A program made the position numbers and the translations under genes. Source: Mariaggregatimicrobium sp964498785 (GTDB lineage: Bacteria; Zhuqueibacterota; Zhuqueibacteria; Thermofontimicrobiales; Thiofontviventaceae). From it: DNA of 64,000 nucleotides. The stretch lies in the NCBI GenBank assembly GCA_964498785.1, contig CAZCJL010000016.1:1-64000 (forward strand), in the 5' to 3' direction. Under the pieces are notes generated by a model that saw nothing but the letters and a program-made list of their open reading frames with translations, was not told the DNA's origin and searched no databases. Shown here in pieces: positions 54,400 to 63,006 of this stretch. Every line of letters begins with the position of its first letter. The stretch's first letter is position 1.

Positions 54400-55389
54400 T
54401 TATAACAAATTTTCTTTTTTATACCATTCAGCGGTTCGTTTCAGCCCGGTTTTCAGGGAGACTGTGGGATTATATCCTAACAACCGCTTTGCTTTAGACA
54501 CATCAAACGCTCTGTCTTTGCTAAAGAATTCAAGTCGCCGTCTATAAATCGGGGGCTGAATCCGGAATGGGTAACACAGGGTTTCGCAAAGAACAGCTAC
54601 AACCATCATTGGAGCAAGCGGAACGCGTTTTTTGGGAACCGGCACTCCAAGTGCTTCTGCCAGCAATTTTACATATTCATTTAAGGTGACGTATTCATCC
54701 CCACCAAGTGTAAAAACTTCTCCCACAGCTTCTTTCTTTTGTCCGCATAACACAATGCCCTTTACCAAATCAGTGACATACGTCAGGTGATATAACACTT
54801 CACCGTTTCCAATCATCCTAAATTTGCCACTATTCACAAATTTGAAAATTTTCAAAAATCGCATGTCGCCGGGGCCATAAATCCCCACCGGTCGGAAAAC
54901 TACTCCTTCAATATCGTCATGTTCTTTAAAAAATTGCAGGGCAAGCTTCTCACCTTCTACTTTGGAATCCTGATAAACATCGCCCGGATTATACGGGTCT
55001 TCTTCTTTTGACGGAGCGTTTTTGATTTCTCCCTGGACTCCAACTGTGCTGCAATGTACAAAACGCCTGACTTTTGCCTCTAATGCAGATTCAAGCAAAT
55101 TTTTTGTACCACCAACGTTGACATCGTAAAAATACTGTTTCGAAACGTTTTGTTCTCTAAAAATAGCGGCAATATGATAAACAGTATCAACTCCTTCAAC
55201 AGCAGCGGCTAATGTATCTTTTTTCTCTAAATCCCCATAAACAATTTGCACACCCATTTTTTCAAGCTTTTTGGTATTTTTCTTTGGTCTTGATAATGCC
55301 TGTACAGCGTATCCCTGATTAACCAATTCTTCTGCGAGATATCCGCCTGTAAATCCTGTAGCACCGGTAACTAACACTTTTTTCTTCAT
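54400..55389 (-). CDS. NAD-dependent epimerase/dehydratase (extended SDR)
   Basis: A 329-residue extended SDR. The NAD-binding TGATGFTGGYLAEEL is at the N terminus, HCSTVGVQG holds the catalytic Ser/Thr, and the Y-Q-D-S-K active site is near residue 140. The substrate half has FRPVGIYGPGD. It resembles the hopanoid-associated sugar epimerase or dihydroflavonol-reductase-like branch rather than GalE. The substrate is probably a nucleotide or lipid-linked sugar; this is inference from the neighbours. Confidence 0.85.
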   Translation of the reverse strand: MKKKVLVTGATGFTGGYLAEELVNQGYAVQALSRPKKNTKKLEKMGVQIVYGDLEKKDTLAAAVEGVDTVYHIAAIFREQNVSKQYFYDVNVGGTKNLLESALEAKVRRFVHCSTVGVQGEIKNAPSKEEDPYNPGDVYQDSKVEGEKLALQFFKEHDDIEGVVFRPVGIYGPGDMRFLKIFKFVNSGKFRMIGNGEVLYHLTYVTDLVKGIVLCGQKKEAVGEVFTLGGDEYVTLNEYVKLLAEALGVPVPKKRVPLAPMMVVAVLCETLCYPFRIQPPIYRRRLEFFSKDRAFDVSKAKRLLGYNPTVSLKTGLKRTAEWYKKENLL

Positions 55390-55433
55390 ATTTAAGCCTA
55401 TTAGTTAATCTTTTTAATAGCACTCGTTTTATT

Positions 55434-57116
55434 TTATTTTTGAGCCGGGATATAAATTTGATTCACTTCTTCAATTTCCTGTTTTTTTCGATTTTTATCC
55501 CAATCCAATTCTTCTCCCATGATATCTGCTGCTTGTTTAAGACAATCAGAACCGGGATTCATCGCACTCCCTAAATCAGTGCGCCGCAAAATGACATCTG
55601 CTAATTTCAGCGCCATTTCTTCACGAACGCCATGTAAAATTTCAGATTTGAGCACCTCTTTGGAGCCTGGCATCACCTCTATCCATCGGGCGTCGTTTTC
55701 ACCATATTGTAAAATTTCGTTTAGCGCAGAGCCGTAATTATAGCTCAGGTGACGCATCACAGGTTCTGTTAGTCCATGGGGTTGTGATTTAATATTGGCT
55801 TGCATAAAATCTTGAAATCTTTCAATATCCCCCCCCATCAGTTTCGTTTCATCCGTGTTGGATAATATGAATTTTTTGCCCAATTTTTTCAAAATCAAAT
55901 CGATTGTCTTTTTCGCAACATCCCGGGCTGTTGTATATTTTACACCAACTCCGGTAATTAATCCTTCTGTGCCATCAATGGCTTGATGGTCATAAATTGC
56001 ATAATGTTTTTGCAAGACAACTTCACCAGTCATCGGATTTTGTTTATCCATCGGTAAAAAGCCACCGTAAAAATATGTTATTTCTTCACGTCGTATTTCT
56101 GCGGCTGGATAGGCTTTATTAACAGCATCCAGGAAGTCACTGATTTCCGATTCAGTTACTTTATAACTATCCTGATCACCATTATATGGTAGGTGGTTTG
56201 TGCCAATAATTGTGTAATCCCGCCATGGAGCAAAGAAAAGAATCCGGAACGCATTGTATTCTGTGCCATCATCACGTTTATAGTGATAAGGCCCTGACAA
56301 TCCCGCTGCATGTGTATCCAGCACTCGTCTGTTTACGACCAAATTCATTGCAGTGGATAAATTGAATCGTTTTTTGGATACATGACCATTCACATTATCC
56401 AACACATGATCAACCCATGGCCCCGCATTATTAAGGATTATTTTTGCCTGAATTTCCAGATTATCTCCTGAAAGCACATCCTGCACCTTCGCTCCGATGA
56501 TTTTATTGCCTTTTTTAATCAAACCAGATGATTTAATATAATTTGCAGCATCTGCACCGTATTTTTCAGCCGAACGCACGAACGAAAGTAATAACCGCTC
56601 TGTATTATAGCATTGGCAATCGTACCAGATAGCGCCGCCATTCATATTATATTTTTCATAACCAGGCACAAATTCCTGAACTTTCTTTTTTGAAATCGTA
56701 TATCCATGCGGCATATATTTATGCGGATCAGACAGTCCGTTGCGATCGTATCCAACAACATCGTTTGCGATTAAGGCGGCTGCCAGTGCCGGACGACTTT
56801 TCATTTTGTAACTATACGTTGGCATAATTACCGGCATCGGATATACTAAATTTGGCGCGATATGCATTAAAATCATTCGTTCACGAATAGATTCGCGCAT
56901 TCGCTTGATATCCATTTGCTGTAAATAGCGCAAACCGCCATGAATAATTTTTAAACTATTTGATGAAGTCGCGCTGCCAAAATCTGCTTTGTCAATCAAT
57001 GCGACTTTAAGTCCTCGCAATGCTGCATCCCAGGCTGCGGCAACTCCATAAATACCTGCTCCGATCACTAACAGATCGTATTCTGTACTGGATAATTTAT
57101 TTAAATCTCTTTTCAT
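55434..57116 (-). CDS. glpD: FAD-dependent glycerol-3-phosphate dehydrogenase
   Basis: A 560-residue flavoprotein oxidising sn-glycerol 3-phosphate to dihydroxyacetone phosphate at the membrane. The FAD loop VIGAGIYGVAAAWDAA is at residues 17-32, SNSLKIIHGGLRYLQQMD follows, then LINNAGPWVD-type and YNAFRILFFAPWRDYTIIGT segments. The C-terminal DAO_C domain includes HGVREEMALKLADVILRRTDLG. It is well conserved. Its presence among glycan genes, 44 bases from an epimerase and 135 from asnB, is unusual. Glycerol-phosphate metabolism linked to a glycan substituent is one explanation; simple operon hitch-hiking is another. Confidence 0.9.
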   Translation of the reverse strand: MKRDLNKLSSTEYDLLVIGAGIYGVAAAWDAALRGLKVALIDKADFGSATSSNSLKIIHGGLRYLQQMDIKRMRESIRERMILMHIAPNLVYPMPVIMPTYSYKMKSRPALAAALIANDVVGYDRNGLSDPHKYMPHGYTISKKKVQEFVPGYEKYNMNGGAIWYDCQCYNTERLLLSFVRSAEKYGADAANYIKSSGLIKKGNKIIGAKVQDVLSGDNLEIQAKIILNNAGPWVDHVLDNVNGHVSKKRFNLSTAMNLVVNRRVLDTHAAGLSGPYHYKRDDGTEYNAFRILFFAPWRDYTIIGTNHLPYNGDQDSYKVTESEISDFLDAVNKAYPAAEIRREEITYFYGGFLPMDKQNPMTGEVVLQKHYAIYDHQAIDGTEGLITGVGVKYTTARDVAKKTIDLILKKLGKKFILSNTDETKLMGGDIERFQDFMQANIKSQPHGLTEPVMRHLSYNYGSALNEILQYGENDARWIEVMPGSKEVLKSEILHGVREEMALKLADVILRRTDLGSAMNPGSDCLKQAADIMGEELDWDKNRKKQEIEEVNQIYIPAQK

Positions 57117-57167
57117 ATAGAATCCTGTTTTTTATTAAATTTTTGTAACAGCCCCTAAAAACACTTC

Positions 57168-57232
57168 GGACGTCTGCATTTATCAAGAATCAATTATGAT
57201 TCTTCTCCCCCCAACAATAAAAAAAGACGTCC
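57168..57232 (-). promoter_or_regulatory. Nested hairpin in the asnB-glpD gap
   Basis: GGACGTCT (57168-57175) and AGACGTCC (57225-57232) are exact complements. Inside them AAGAATCA (57185-57192) and TGATTCTT (57197-57204) form a second perfect stem with a 4-base loop. The outer stem ends near a T-rich segment in minus-strand sense (GTTTTTAGG). The structure could attenuate transcription or protect RNA between asnB and glpD. It does not have a classic terminator U-tail. Confidence 0.4.
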
Positions 57233-57251
57233 TTATTTTAGCAACTTTATT

Positions 57252-59138
57252 TTACTTCATATAAATATCGTACCACATACCAAACATCATTAACGCCCAC
57301 AAACGATGGCTATGATTTTCCCTGCCCTTCAAATGTTCTTTCATTAAGCGATCAATATACTTTGGATTGAAAAATCCTTCGCGTTTCACTTTCTCCATGG
57401 ATAGTGTATCTGTGAGCATTGGTTTTAATTCGCTTTTTAACCAATTCTTAATTGGAATACTAAAACCTTCTTTGCCTCGATAAAGAATTTCATGAGGAAG
57501 CAAATCCTCCATTGATTTTTTTAAGATGTACTTTGTCATATTTGACTTCAATTTTAGACTGCTGGGAATTGTAGCGCTAAACTCCACAAATCGATGATCC
57601 AGAAATGGAACTCGCGCTTCAAGTGAAGTTGCCATGCTCATTCGATCCACTTTCACTAAAATGTCATCAACCAGATATGTCTTAATATCCACATATAGCT
57701 GACGGCTCACATCATCATTTTTATTATAAGCGCTATTGGCAAAGTAATGACGAATGAATTTGTAGGGATCATTTTCAGTGATTCCGCTTTTCATGTCATC
57801 CGCATACAGCACTTCTTTTTCAAGTTCTTGCAAAAAAATCATCCATCTTGTATGGCGCAAATCTTCCGGTAATTTTGCGCCTTCCACAAAACGTTTCGTA
57901 CGATTAATAAAGCCCTTCTTTTTTGATGTCGGCGGGATAATGTCTGCTACCCTTGCAATCATTCCATTTCTGACAAACCGTGGTATTTTCGCGTACTTTG
58001 CGAAAAGTCGATCGGCAATATACGTATCATATCCGGCGAACAACTCATCGCCACCGTCTCCGGAGAGAACAACGGTTACATAATCACGAGCCATTTTGGA
58101 AACCAGGTATGTAGGAAAAATTGAAAAATCACCAAAAGGTTCATCTAAAAAACCAATCAACTTTTCAGTTAACTCTACCGCATCTGGTTTAATAATAAAC
58201 TCATGATGTTCTGTATCAAATTTTTTGGCGATCATTCTCGCATATTCGAGTTCATTATATGTAGAATCTTCAAATCCGATTGAAAATGTTTTCACGGGTC
58301 GATCCATGACTTGCGTCATAAGTGCGACTGTAGTACTGGAATCAATACCACCGCTTAGAAATGCGCCCAGTGGAACATCGCTCATCAGCCTGATTTTTAC
58401 TGCATCCTGCAACAAATCTTTCAGATTATTTTTAACAGAACGTTCATCCAGGCCATTCGCTTGAAAATTAAGTTCCCAGTAATTCCGTACTTTAATATTG
58501 CCATTCCGCAATGTCAAATAATATCCTGCTGGCAATTTTTTAATATCCTGAAAAATGCTTAATGGAGCGGGGATATATTCAAACGTCAAAAAATTATCTA
58601 AGGCTTGCAAATCGACTCGCCTGGGAATATCTTCTGCTTTTAGAATTGATTTTAATTCCGAGGCAAAAATCAGTCTTTTCCCATCAAAGAAATAATACAT
58701 CGGTTTAATGCCAATTCGATCTCTGGCAATAAACATCATTTGTTTTCGCTTATCCCAAATCGCAAAACCGAACATACCATTCAATTTTTGCACGCAATTT
58801 TCGCCCCACTCCTCATACGCATGAACAATGGCCTCAGTATCTGTCTTTGTTTTAAATTGATGCCCTTTTTTCTCCAATTCATTGCGCAATTCGATGTGAT
58901 TATAAATTTCACCATTAAATACAATCCAGACAGAGCCGTTTTCATTGGAAATCGGTTGCTTACCGGTATTCAGATCAATTATACTTAAGCGCCGCATGCC
59001 GATACCGACATGCCCATCCAACATAATTCCCTCATCGTCCGGGCCGCGATGTTTGATAACATCACACATCTTTTTTATTACTTCGCTTTTTACCGGGTCT
59101 TCATGCTCAATGTTGACAACACCGCAAATACCACACAT
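57252..59138 (-). CDS. asnB: Asparagine synthetase (glutamine-hydrolysing)-like amidotransferase
   Basis: A 628-residue protein with the intact N-terminal M-C-G-I-C-G, VFNGEIYNHIELR and TDTEAIVHAYEEWG motifs of the glutaminase domain. The synthetase loop LSGGIDSSTTVALM and LSGDGGDELFAGYDTY follow. Glutamine-derived ammonia is therefore available for amide formation. In glycan clusters such proteins can amidate sugar acids; genuine asparagine synthesis remains possible. Its start overlaps the stop of the GT4 gene by one base (TAATG). It differs from 49156 mainly by the intact nucleophile. Confidence 0.92.
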   Translation of the reverse strand: MCGICGVVNIEHEDPVKSEVIKKMCDVIKHRGPDDEGIMLDGHVGIGMRRLSIIDLNTGKQPISNENGSVWIVFNGEIYNHIELRNELEKKGHQFKTKTDTEAIVHAYEEWGENCVQKLNGMFGFAIWDKRKQMMFIARDRIGIKPMYYFFDGKRLIFASELKSILKAEDIPRRVDLQALDNFLTFEYIPAPLSIFQDIKKLPAGYYLTLRNGNIKVRNYWELNFQANGLDERSVKNNLKDLLQDAVKIRLMSDVPLGAFLSGGIDSSTTVALMTQVMDRPVKTFSIGFEDSTYNELEYARMIAKKFDTEHHEFIIKPDAVELTEKLIGFLDEPFGDFSIFPTYLVSKMARDYVTVVLSGDGGDELFAGYDTYIADRLFAKYAKIPRFVRNGMIARVADIIPPTSKKKGFINRTKRFVEGAKLPEDLRHTRWMIFLQELEKEVLYADDMKSGITENDPYKFIRHYFANSAYNKNDDVSRQLYVDIKTYLVDDILVKVDRMSMATSLEARVPFLDHRFVEFSATIPSSLKLKSNMTKYILKKSMEDLLPHEILYRGKEGFSIPIKNWLKSELKPMLTDTLSMEKVKREGFFNPKYIDRLMKEHLKGRENHSHRLWALMMFGMWYDIYMK

Positions 59139-60334
59139 TAGTTGTTCTCCTCAGCGAGCTGCAATTTATTTTTTATTATATTATAAATGTCTTCAGTTTT
59201 TTTCAAATACGCTTTATAACTGTATTTTTCCTCGGCTAATTTTTTGGCATTTTCGGCAATTGTTTTGCGCAGCTCGTTATCATTTATGACCTTTAAAATA
59301 CCATTAGCAAAATCCTTTTCGTCACACGCCGTCAAAACTGATACTTTCTCATCAAGCACTTGAGTATGAGTAATATGGTTTGTGGCAATGATCGGTTTTC
59401 CGGCTCTCAAATATTCATAAATTTTTAGCGGAGTATTATTTCCTTCTATTCGTGGCGTAACAAGTATATCCGCCACATTAATAAAATCCGCAACCTCCTC
59501 TGGTTTTACCTGTCCGGCAAAAATATAATAGTCATTCAGATTTAACGCGTTCACTTTTTTCTGATATTTTTCGATTTGATCCTTATGACCGCCAACAAGC
59601 AAGAAGCGCGCCTGATCGAACTTTTTCACAACCTTTTTGCTGGAAGCAATCAATAAATCCAGACCTTGATATGGTTCAAAGGTACCGGAATACAATATGA
59701 CCAAATGCCCGTTCAACTGATATTTATCTCTGAGATTTTCTTTTTCTTTCTCTTGTTGGCCAAATATCATACTGTTGTCCGCGACATTTTCAATAAGCAT
59801 TTGCTCTTTATCTGGCCAGTGTTCTTTCACGTAATTGTACAGTTCCGGACAAATTGTGATGACCGCGTCGGCATTAGAAATTGTATTATTTTCTAATTTA
59901 TCAAAAAAGTTAATTAAAAATTTCAGCTTCGTAAATTTAAAATTTGTTAACTGTTGCGGTAAGCTGGAATGCATATCATATAAATGGTACTTTTTGAATT
60001 TTTTAGCAAACCAGGTTGCAAAAAACCCAGCTTCTTCATGGGAATGAATGAGATCGTAATCATTTTTCATGAGCATACGAAGCGTTTTAACCACAAGAAA
60101 CATGTCCAGTATAATTTTCGATTTGGAGGGCCCGATTTTTATTTTATTAATCAACGGAACCCTGGGAATACGATGATAATGGACATTTGGGATATCGATA
60201 TCCGTGCCCAGATGATATGTAACTAAATCAATTTCATGACCAAACTTTGAAAGCGTATTGAGACGATGAAGCACGCTCAAAGGAGTACCTCTTGGCTGAA
60301 AAAACGGCTGGGGCGCTATCATCAAAACTTTCAT
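59138..60334 (-). CDS. Glycosyltransferase family 4
   Basis: A 398-residue GT-B enzyme with the N-terminal MIAPQPFFQPRGTPLSVLHR, acceptor marks YDLIHSHEEAGFFA, and a donor half with VILYSGTFEPYQGLDLLIAS and NNTPLKIYEYLRAGKPIIATN. It starts after a 225-base gap from the initiating phosphotransferase, the largest gap within the cluster. I see there only weak 5-6-bp stems and no convincing promoter. It may be the second enzyme acting on the lipid-linked first sugar. Confidence 0.9.
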   Translation of the reverse strand: MKVLMIAPQPFFQPRGTPLSVLHRLNTLSKFGHEIDLVTYHLGTDIDIPNVHYHRIPRVPLINKIKIGPSKSKIILDMFLVVKTLRMLMKNDYDLIHSHEEAGFFATWFAKKFKKYHLYDMHSSLPQQLTNFKFTKLKFLINFFDKLENNTISNADAVITICPELYNYVKEHWPDKEQMLIENVADNSMIFGQQEKEKENLRDKYQLNGHLVILYSGTFEPYQGLDLLIASSKKVVKKFDQARFLLVGGHKDQIEKYQKKVNALNLNDYYIFAGQVKPEEVADFINVADILVTPRIEGNNTPLKIYEYLRAGKPIIATNHITHTQVLDEKVSVLTACDEKDFANGILKVINDNELRKTIAENAKKLAEEKYSYKAYLKKTEDIYNIIKNKLQLAEENN

Positions 60335-60559
60335 ACTTTTCGACCTTTATTTTACTGTAATCTCATGACTCAAAGCCATGAGGAACTCTTAGGATTTCAC
60401 AGAATAATCAAAGATATCAACACACATTATGACTTTCAGTAAAACCCGATAAATGAGAAACTATTTTATTTCTAACTCTATTAAAGTGAAGTTATATGAG
60501 GTTAGTTGAATGCGGGTTAATTCTTCCGCACGCCCACCAAAAACTTCTTGAATCCCGAA

Positions 60560-62017
60560 TTATTGTGCTCCGTAACCAAAAATGACGACAAAAAATGTTT
60601 TAAAGAGAATTTTAAAATCCAGCCATAGTGACCAATTATCGATATACTCTAAATCCATTTCCATCCAGCGTTCAAATTTAATATTATTTCGGCCGCTAAC
60701 CTGCCAGATACATGTAATACCTGGTTTCAAACTTAGCCTGCGGCGTTGCCACAACTTATACATTTCAACTTCAACAGGCAAAGGCGGCCTTGGGCCAACA
60801 ATGCTCATATCACCTTTTAACACATTTATCAACTGCGGTAGTTCGTCAATGCTTAGTTTTCGAATAATTCTACCGACAACTGTCACTCGTGGATCTTTTT
60901 TCATTTTGAATACCGGCCCGTCCATTTCATTGGTTTTTACGAGATTTTTTTTCTTCATTTCTGCGCCAACAATCATCGAACGGAATTTATAGAGAGTAAA
61001 TTTTCTGCCATTAACTCCAGACCGAATTTGGCTAAAGAACACAGGTCCCTTTGAGGTGATTTTAATCGCGAGCGCTGTAATAATAAAAATCGGTGATGAT
61101 AAAATCAAGAAAAAAATGGTTAAAATTATATCCATTACTCGCTTAATAAACAATTCCCATTCTTTGGCATGAAATGTCTCGAATTCTAATAGTGGAAATC
61201 CATTAAAATTAGTCTGACGCACATGAGCAATTCTCAAATCATATAAATCCATAGAGATCGACGTCGGAATGCCTTCCCGTTCGCAAGCCATGATTACTTC
61301 ATCCATCCGGTGAAGCCACAAGCGCGGGACAACAAAAATAACCCGATCGATAACCTTACGATGGAGAATAAAGGGAATATCCTGCAACCGCCCAAGGACG
61401 CGGAAACCTTCAATTTCCTTGCCGAACATTCCATGTTCATCATCAATAAGGCCAACAACTCTCAACCCCCAGTTAGAATGGGCTTTAACGATTTTGATAA
61501 ATTCCTGAGCCCTCCGACCGGTTCCAACGATTAACAGATTAATGCGGTTAAAGCCTTGTTCGTGAACTTTATCTAAAACGATATATAATAGTCTTTTTTC
61601 AATAATTAACAAGAAAATTGTGATAACAGTAAAAGTACCAACATACAATCGACTTGTTAATTGCATTTTTAAAATAAAGAATATCGCGCTAAACACTAAC
61701 ACAGCAATAATTCCGACTTTAATAATTATGGAGATACTTTTCAGAAACGATCGAGTTCGAATATCTTTATATAAACCAAACCCGGTTGCTAAAATCAACC
61801 AGGCCGGTAAAAAGGTTATTGTCAATGGCAAATTTTTAGTAGCAAAATAAAGAAATCCTTCAAACGTCGGCGCAATTGCATAGGCCATCTCACCAAAATC
61901 GTAGGCTGTTCTAATAAAATCATCAATAAAATATGCTAACAAGAAAGATAAAACGATAACAATACTATCAATCGTTTTAAATAAATTTGCCAGAAATGCT
62001 TCTTTTTCCTTTACCAT
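60560..62017 (-). CDS. Polyprenyl glycosylphosphotransferase (WcaJ/WbaP family, initiating enzyme)
   Basis: A 485-residue membrane protein that transfers a sugar phosphate from a nucleotide sugar to undecaprenyl phosphate, starting each repeat unit. Four or five N-terminal helices and a nucleotide-binding-like domain (LLIVGTGRRAQEFIKIVK) precede a further helix and the catalytic domain. That domain has KRVMDIILTIFFLILSSPIF, LYKFRSMIVGAE, KLSIDELPQLINVLKGDMSIVGPRPP (shown here as the D-E-L-P-Q-L and S-I-V-G-P-R-P motifs) and LKPGITCIWQVSGRN. The sugar is probably glucose, galactose or a relative. AAGGA lies 6 bases before the ATG. Confidence 0.95.
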   Translation of the reverse strand: MVKEKEAFLANLFKTIDSIVIVLSFLLAYFIDDFIRTAYDFGEMAYAIAPTFEGFLYFATKNLPLTITFLPAWLILATGFGLYKDIRTRSFLKSISIIIKVGIIAVLVFSAIFFILKMQLTSRLYVGTFTVITIFLLIIEKRLLYIVLDKVHEQGFNRINLLIVGTGRRAQEFIKIVKAHSNWGLRVVGLIDDEHGMFGKEIEGFRVLGRLQDIPFILHRKVIDRVIFVVPRLWLHRMDEVIMACEREGIPTSISMDLYDLRIAHVRQTNFNGFPLLEFETFHAKEWELFIKRVMDIILTIFFLILSSPIFIITALAIKITSKGPVFFSQIRSGVNGRKFTLYKFRSMIVGAEMKKKNLVKTNEMDGPVFKMKKDPRVTVVGRIIRKLSIDELPQLINVLKGDMSIVGPRPPLPVEVEMYKLWQRRRLSLKPGITCIWQVSGRNNIKFERWMEMDLEYIDNWSLWLDFKILFKTFFVVIFGYGAQ

Positions 62018-62038
62018 ACAAAATCCTTGCTGCCTGTT

Positions 62039-62992
62039 TTAAACCGATTTGTTTTTTTTGTACCAATCAACAAACCGGGAAATTCCCTCTTCTATTCCCA
62101 CAGACGGATTATAATCAAGCTCGGTTTTCGCTTTTGAAATATCTGCGTAAGTAATATTCACATCTCCTGGTTGCGCTGGTTTATAAATGATGTCTGCTTT
62201 TTTATCGAGTGTTTTTTGAATTACATCAACCAAATCCGACAATTGAATCACCTTCGATTCGCCCAAATTATAGATACTATAACCATCACAACGCTCGATC
62301 GATTTCATAATGCCGTCAACGATGTCATAAATGAAGGTAAAATCACGTTTTGCTGTTCCGTCACCGTAAATATGTATTGGTTCGCCATTATCGATCCATT
62401 TTGTAAATTTATGAATCGCCATATCTGGGCGTTGGCGAGGCCCATATACTGTAAAGAAGCGCAAACAAGTAACAGACATTTCATACAGCGAATAGTAAGT
62501 ATATCCGATTAATTCACAAGCCTTTTTTGTTGCAGCATACGGAGAAATTGGATTATCAACAAAATCGGATTCACAAAACGGTACTTTATAATTATTCCCA
62601 TAAACCGAAGAAGATGAAGCCATAACAATTTTTTTTATTTTAAATTCGTTCGCTTTCTCCAACAAGTTCATTGTCCCGCGAATATTTACCTCCTGATATA
62701 ATTTAGGCTGTCTAATCGATGGTCGTACTCCTGCCCTTGCTGCCAAATGGACAATACCATCAAACGAATTATTCGCGAATATATTATTTAACAATTTTTC
62801 ATCAAGAATATCCCCTTCAATCAAAGTGTAATTGGGGTGGTCTTTAACGCGTTCGATATTGCTGCGTTTAATTTCAGGATTATAGTAATCATTAAAATTA
62901 TCCAGACAGCACACTTGATGACCGTCTTTAATTAATCTTTCATCGAGATGCGATCCAATGAAGCCAGCTCCGCCAGTCACTAACAGTTTCAT
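62039..62992 (-). CDS. UDP-sugar 4-epimerase (UDP-glucuronate 4-epimerase-like)
   Basis: A 317-residue extended SDR with TGGAGFIGSHLDERL at the NAD site, ASSSSVYG as the catalytic Ser region and YAATKKACE (Tyr and Lys) near 150. LRFFTVYGPRQRPDMAIHKFT is shared by the UDP-glucuronate epimerase group, as is GDGTAKRDFTF. If correct, the polymer contains a uronic acid, which would also give the two AsnB-like amidotransferases a substrate. AAAGGG lies upstream of the ATG, 14 bases from the tyrosine kinase gene. Confidence 0.88.
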   Translation of the reverse strand: MKLLVTGGAGFIGSHLDERLIKDGHQVCCLDNFNDYYNPEIKRSNIERVKDHPNYTLIEGDILDEKLLNNIFANNSFDGIVHLAARAGVRPSIRQPKLYQEVNIRGTMNLLEKANEFKIKKIVMASSSSVYGNNYKVPFCESDFVDNPISPYAATKKACELIGYTYYSLYEMSVTCLRFFTVYGPRQRPDMAIHKFTKWIDNGEPIHIYGDGTAKRDFTFIYDIVDGIMKSIERCDGYSIYNLGESKVIQLSDLVDVIQKTLDKKADIIYKPAQPGDVNITYADISKAKTELDYNPSVGIEEGISRFVDWYKKNKSV

Positions 62993-63006
62993 AATTCCCT
63001 TTACAT

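Noticed and set aside
60335..60559. Internal promoter in the 225-base gap
   Set aside because: TTGATA at 60420-60415 (minus) has no -10 at a proper distance; the 6-bp stems (60362-60382, 60511-60530) are too weak to call.
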